Origin: Glandiceps talaboti
Taxonomy: Eukaryota; Hemichordata; Enteropneusta; Spengelidae
Assembly (NCBI RefSeq): GCF_964340395.1
Contig: NC_135565.1
Span: 2,996,642 to 3,006,641 of the forward strand
DNA length: 10,000 bases
Direction of reading: 5' to 3'
Within the stretch, counting starts at the first letter, position 1. Every line of letters starts with the position of its first letter. Shown in pieces: positions 7,395 through 10,000 of the stretch. The position numbers and the translations under genes were made by a program. Below the pieces are notes generated by a model. The model ran no database searches. It was not told the DNA's origin and was given only the letters and a program-made list of their open reading frames with translations.

Positions 7395-8210
7395 TCTATC
7401 TTGTCCCACTGTGGGCCCATAAAGCGTTTCCTGCGCACACGATCAGAAAAAAAGAGCCAAACTTCCTGTTTTTATAATTTTTATGTGCCCTAGAACATTT
7501 CCAATCTCATTGTGTACTGAATACCGCCATTTTGTTTACAATGGTGAACGTTGTCTCTTTGTGGTGTATTTTGATGTTCTTTCGGGCTAGGGGTTATTTA
7601 CCTTTTCTACCTGCTATTGCTTTTGCGAGCTCGTAATGTTGTTTGTTGCCTGACCCTATTCACACTATAACCGTAATTGACAGCAGTGTATTGTCCGTGG
7701 TGATTGTGGTCTGCTTTCATCTCTACGCCTTTGTTCTGGAGTGTTCTTATCTACAGACATTCTGACCACTCTTCCATTAGTTCTATTCTATTTGTCACAC
7801 TGTACATCATAACATGGACGTCTCCGGACACTTTTTCCCACCAACGTTGATACAAACAACCGCCAAAGTTGAAGTAATCGTTGCAGTGTCTCGTCATATA
7901 TAGGTCACTTGTTGTCTAGGGGTATCTACATTGTGGTAAGTTAACTTGAGTACCTCTTTTAATATTCCTGCTAACCGTTGGTGACTGCGCACGCACGGTG
8001 ACGGGGCTTGTTGATTTGACGGCAAACTCCCGTTCTAGCACCCGAACATCCGATCGATATCTTTTGCCATGTTTATTCACCCTAGTGTATGAAAATTACA
8101 GCATCGTGTATATAGGAAAGAGACGTTAGAACGTACAAATAAAACTAAGAAAATTCACTTTTGTGCATACATTAACTACCCTTGATTAACACTTGATTAG
8201 TTACAGGTCT
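7395..8210 (+). other. Possible promoter and untranslated first exon (speculative)
   Basis: In plus-strand order after the CRE come ACTTCCTG (7471-7478, an ETS-like core), an A/T-rich TTTTATAATTTTTA segment, CCAAT (7501-7505), a YY1-like CCGCCATTTTG (7524-7534), a 31-codon ORF from 7541, a second 29-codon ORF from 7814, and a splice-donor-like GGTAAGT (donor GT at 7937). A GC-richer word TGCGCACGCA flanked by direct GGTGAC repeats sits at 7980-8002. The order resembles a 5' exon, but none of these motifs is decisive and the sequence is otherwise anonymous. Confidence 0.2.
7541..7636 (+). CDS. Small ORF of 31 codons, hydrophobic, doubtful
   Basis: The start has a good Kozak context (A at -3, G at +4) and directly follows a YY1-like site. 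The predicted peptide begins MVNVVSLWCILMFF, then has an RAR turn and a second hydrophobic part before the stop. It resembles a signal peptide or small membrane segment, or the start of an exon that lacks a splice site before the stop. No family is recognised. A 31-codon frame is common by chance, so coding status is doubtful. Confidence 0.1.
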   Translation: MVNVVSLWCILMFFRARGYLPFLPAIAFASS

Positions 8211-8211
8211 T

Positions 8212-8231
8212 TATTCTCTGGAGAGAGAATA
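8212..8231. other. Tight hairpin, 8-bp stem and GGAG loop
   Basis: TATTCTCT and AGAGAATA-type arms pair perfectly around the 4-base loop GGAG (8220-8223). It lies in AT-rich unique sequence, and no gene end is visible nearby to give it a role. Confidence 0.45.
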
Positions 8232-8510
8232 GTTATATCACGTTTAATTAAATTGTTTTCACAATAAAGGTACATGTTTATTTTGAACTCTCCGGAACAT
8301 TTCAACTCTTCTGCAACAGTCGCCATTTGAATAATATATTGCCATTGACTGTTGTAAGGTACATCTCGTCTGATCAATGACCTGATCCAATATTATTTGG
8401 CAAAAATTTATAAAATTTACGAAAAAAAATTTTAATTCCCAAATGTTACGCAAACTAATGGTAAATAATATTCGTAACAAACGTACAAACGAACAAACAG
8501 ACAAAATAAG

Positions 8511-8560
8511 CAAACAAACAAACAAACAAACAAACAAACAAAACAAACGACAAACAAACA
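8511..8560. repeat. CAAA tetranucleotide repeat abutting the satellite
   Basis: CAAA units run from 8511, with small irregularities near 8541-8551, and end exactly where the 32-bp satellite begins. A looser AAAC-rich zone precedes it from about 8476. The A-rich, low-complexity edge could mark the insertion or expansion boundary of the satellite, or the tail of a retroposed element, which cannot be shown here. Confidence 0.85.
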
Positions 8561-10000
8561 TTGGGTTGATGCATACCAAACTAATACCTCTATTGGGTTG
8601 ATGCATACCAAACTAATACCTCTATTGAGTTGATGCATACCAAACTAATACCTCTATTGAGTTGATGCATACCAAACTAATACCTCTATTGAGTTGATAC
8701 ATACTAAACTAATACCTCTATTGAGTTGATGCATACCAAACTAATACCTCTATTGGGTTGGTGCATACCAAACTAATACCTCTATTGGGTTGATGCATAC
8801 CAAACTAATACCTCTATTGAGTTGATGCATACCAAACTAATACCTCTATTGGGTTGATGCATACCAAACTAATACCTCTATTGAGTTGATGCATACCAAA
8901 CTAATACCTCTATTGAGTTGATGCATACCAAACTAATACCTCTATTGGGTTGATGCATACCAAACTAATACCTCTATTGGGTTGGTGCATACCAAACTAA
9001 TACCTCTATTGAGTTGATGCATACCAAACTAATACCTCTATTGGGTTGAAACATACCAAACTAATACCCCTCTTGGGTTGATACATACCAAACTAATACC
9101 TCTATTGGGTTGATGCATACCAAACTAATACCTCTATTGAGTTGATGCATACCAAACTAATACCTCTATTGAGTTGATGCACACCAAACTAATACCCCTC
9201 TTGGGTTGATACATACCAAACTAATACCTCTATTGGGTTGATGCATACCAAACTAATACCTCTATTGAGTTGATGCATACCAAACTAATACCTCTATTGA
9301 GTTGATGCATACCAAACTAATACCTCTATTGAGTTGATGCATACCAAACTAATACCTCTCTTGGGTTGATACATACCAAACTAATACCTCTATTAGGTTG
9401 ATGCATACCAAACTAATACCTCTATTGGGTTGAAACATACCAAACTAATACCTCTATTGGGTTGATGCATACCAAACTAATACCTCTATTGAGTTGATGC
9501 ATACCAAACTAATACCTCTATTGAGTTGATGCATACCAAACTAATACCTCTATTGGGTTGAAACATACCAAACTAATACCTCTATTGGGTTGATGCATAC
9601 CAAACTAATACCTCTATTGAGTTGATGCATACCAAACTAATACCTCTATTGAGTTGATGCATACCAAACTAATGCCTCTATTGGGTTGATGCACACCAAA
9701 CTAATACCTCTCTTGGGTTGAAACATACCAAACTAATACCTCTCTTCGGTTGATACATACCAAACTAATACCTCTATTGGGTTGATGCATACCAAACTAA
9801 TACCTCTATTGAGTTGATGCATACCAAACCAATACCTCTCTTGGGTTGATACATACCAAACTAATACCTCTATTAGGTTGATGCATACCAAACTAATACC
9901 TCTATTGGGTTGAAACATACCAAACTAATACCTCTATTGGGTTGATGCATACCAAACTAATACCTCTATTGAGTTGATGCATACCAAACTAATGCCTCTA
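8561..10000. repeat. 32-bp satellite array, 45 units, continues past the window
   Basis: Units start every 32 bases from 8561, and the 45th ends exactly at 10000, with no insertion or deletion in 1,440 bases. The unit opens TTGGGTTG or TTGAGTTG, continues GATGCAT (variants GATACAT, GAAACAT, GGTGCAT), then ACCAAACTAATACC and CTCTA (variants CTCTC or CCCTC). By my count 23 units have GGG, 19 GAG, 2 AGG and 1 CGG at the first variable site. Units 1-15 are nearly uniform; units 16-45 carry more variants and higher-order duplications. Because 32 is not divisible by three, every frame meets the built-in stop words about every 96 bases. Open frames here exist only where a variant removes them, so the array is not coding. 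Confidence 0.98.

Noticed and set aside
8259-9918. Minus-strand frames giving MHQ-N-RGISLVCIN-like repeats
   Set aside because: The 32-bp unit rotates through all frames and carries TAG words. The frame at 9733-9918 stays open only because unit 40 has variant bases that remove the stops.
8561-10000. CRISPR array
   Set aside because: The 32-bp units are contiguous with no unique spacers, in an evident animal genome. It is a satellite.
8561-10000. Telomeric repeat, because of TTGGGTT words
   Set aside because: The unit is 32 bp and contains no TTAGGG array, so it is not telomeric sequence.

Overview
The window looks like non-coding DNA from an animal nuclear genome. It is AT-rich, with dense microsatellites, minisatellites and a large satellite array. 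No protein gene, rRNA or tRNA could be supported. The style (long GA, GACA, AT, GAT/GTT and CAAT runs, G-tract minisatellites, a 32-bp satellite) fits a marine invertebrate such as a mollusc or another spiralian, or an invertebrate deuterostome. That placement is an impression, not a demonstrated assignment. Nothing is bacterial: there are no operons, no Shine-Dalgarno-led ORFs and no compact coding. The longest open frames are almost all microsatellite or satellite translations.

Layout. 1-1000: a GAT/GTT compound microsatellite, then a C-tract repeat of three about 32-bp units. 1024-1900: two minisatellites, an about 230-bp unit with G-tracts (about 2.6 copies) and an exact 37-bp unit (6 copies). 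1901-3240: unique sequence with short hairpins and two weak protein-like stretches at 2215-2448. 3243-3468: GA/GACA/GAC/AACC microsatellites. 3750-3809: (AT)30. 3844-4790: unique DNA with all three CACGTG E-boxes I found, a full CRE, a perfect 30-bp duplication and a symmetric CCAAT pair. 4807-5612: a hairpin whose loop region carries a DR5 nuclear-receptor element. 5613-5683: an ATCA/ACCA microsatellite. 5684-8510: unique DNA with two RFX X-box-like sites, paired POU octamers, two more perfect CREs, a CCAAT/YY1 cluster in front of a 31-codon ORF, and a consensus splice donor. 8511-8560: a CAAA run. 8561-10000: 45 consecutive 32-bp satellite units with no indel, running off the window end.

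The unique segments read best as intergenic or intronic DNA with candidate cis-regulatory islands between repeats. No genes here can be shown to work together. The strongest observations are the satellite's internal higher-order structure and linked variants, the DR5 element inside a perfect inverted repeat, and the excess of perfect CRE, E-box and X-box motifs in the unique DNA. All regulatory calls rest on motif matching by eye and would need conservation or chromatin data.
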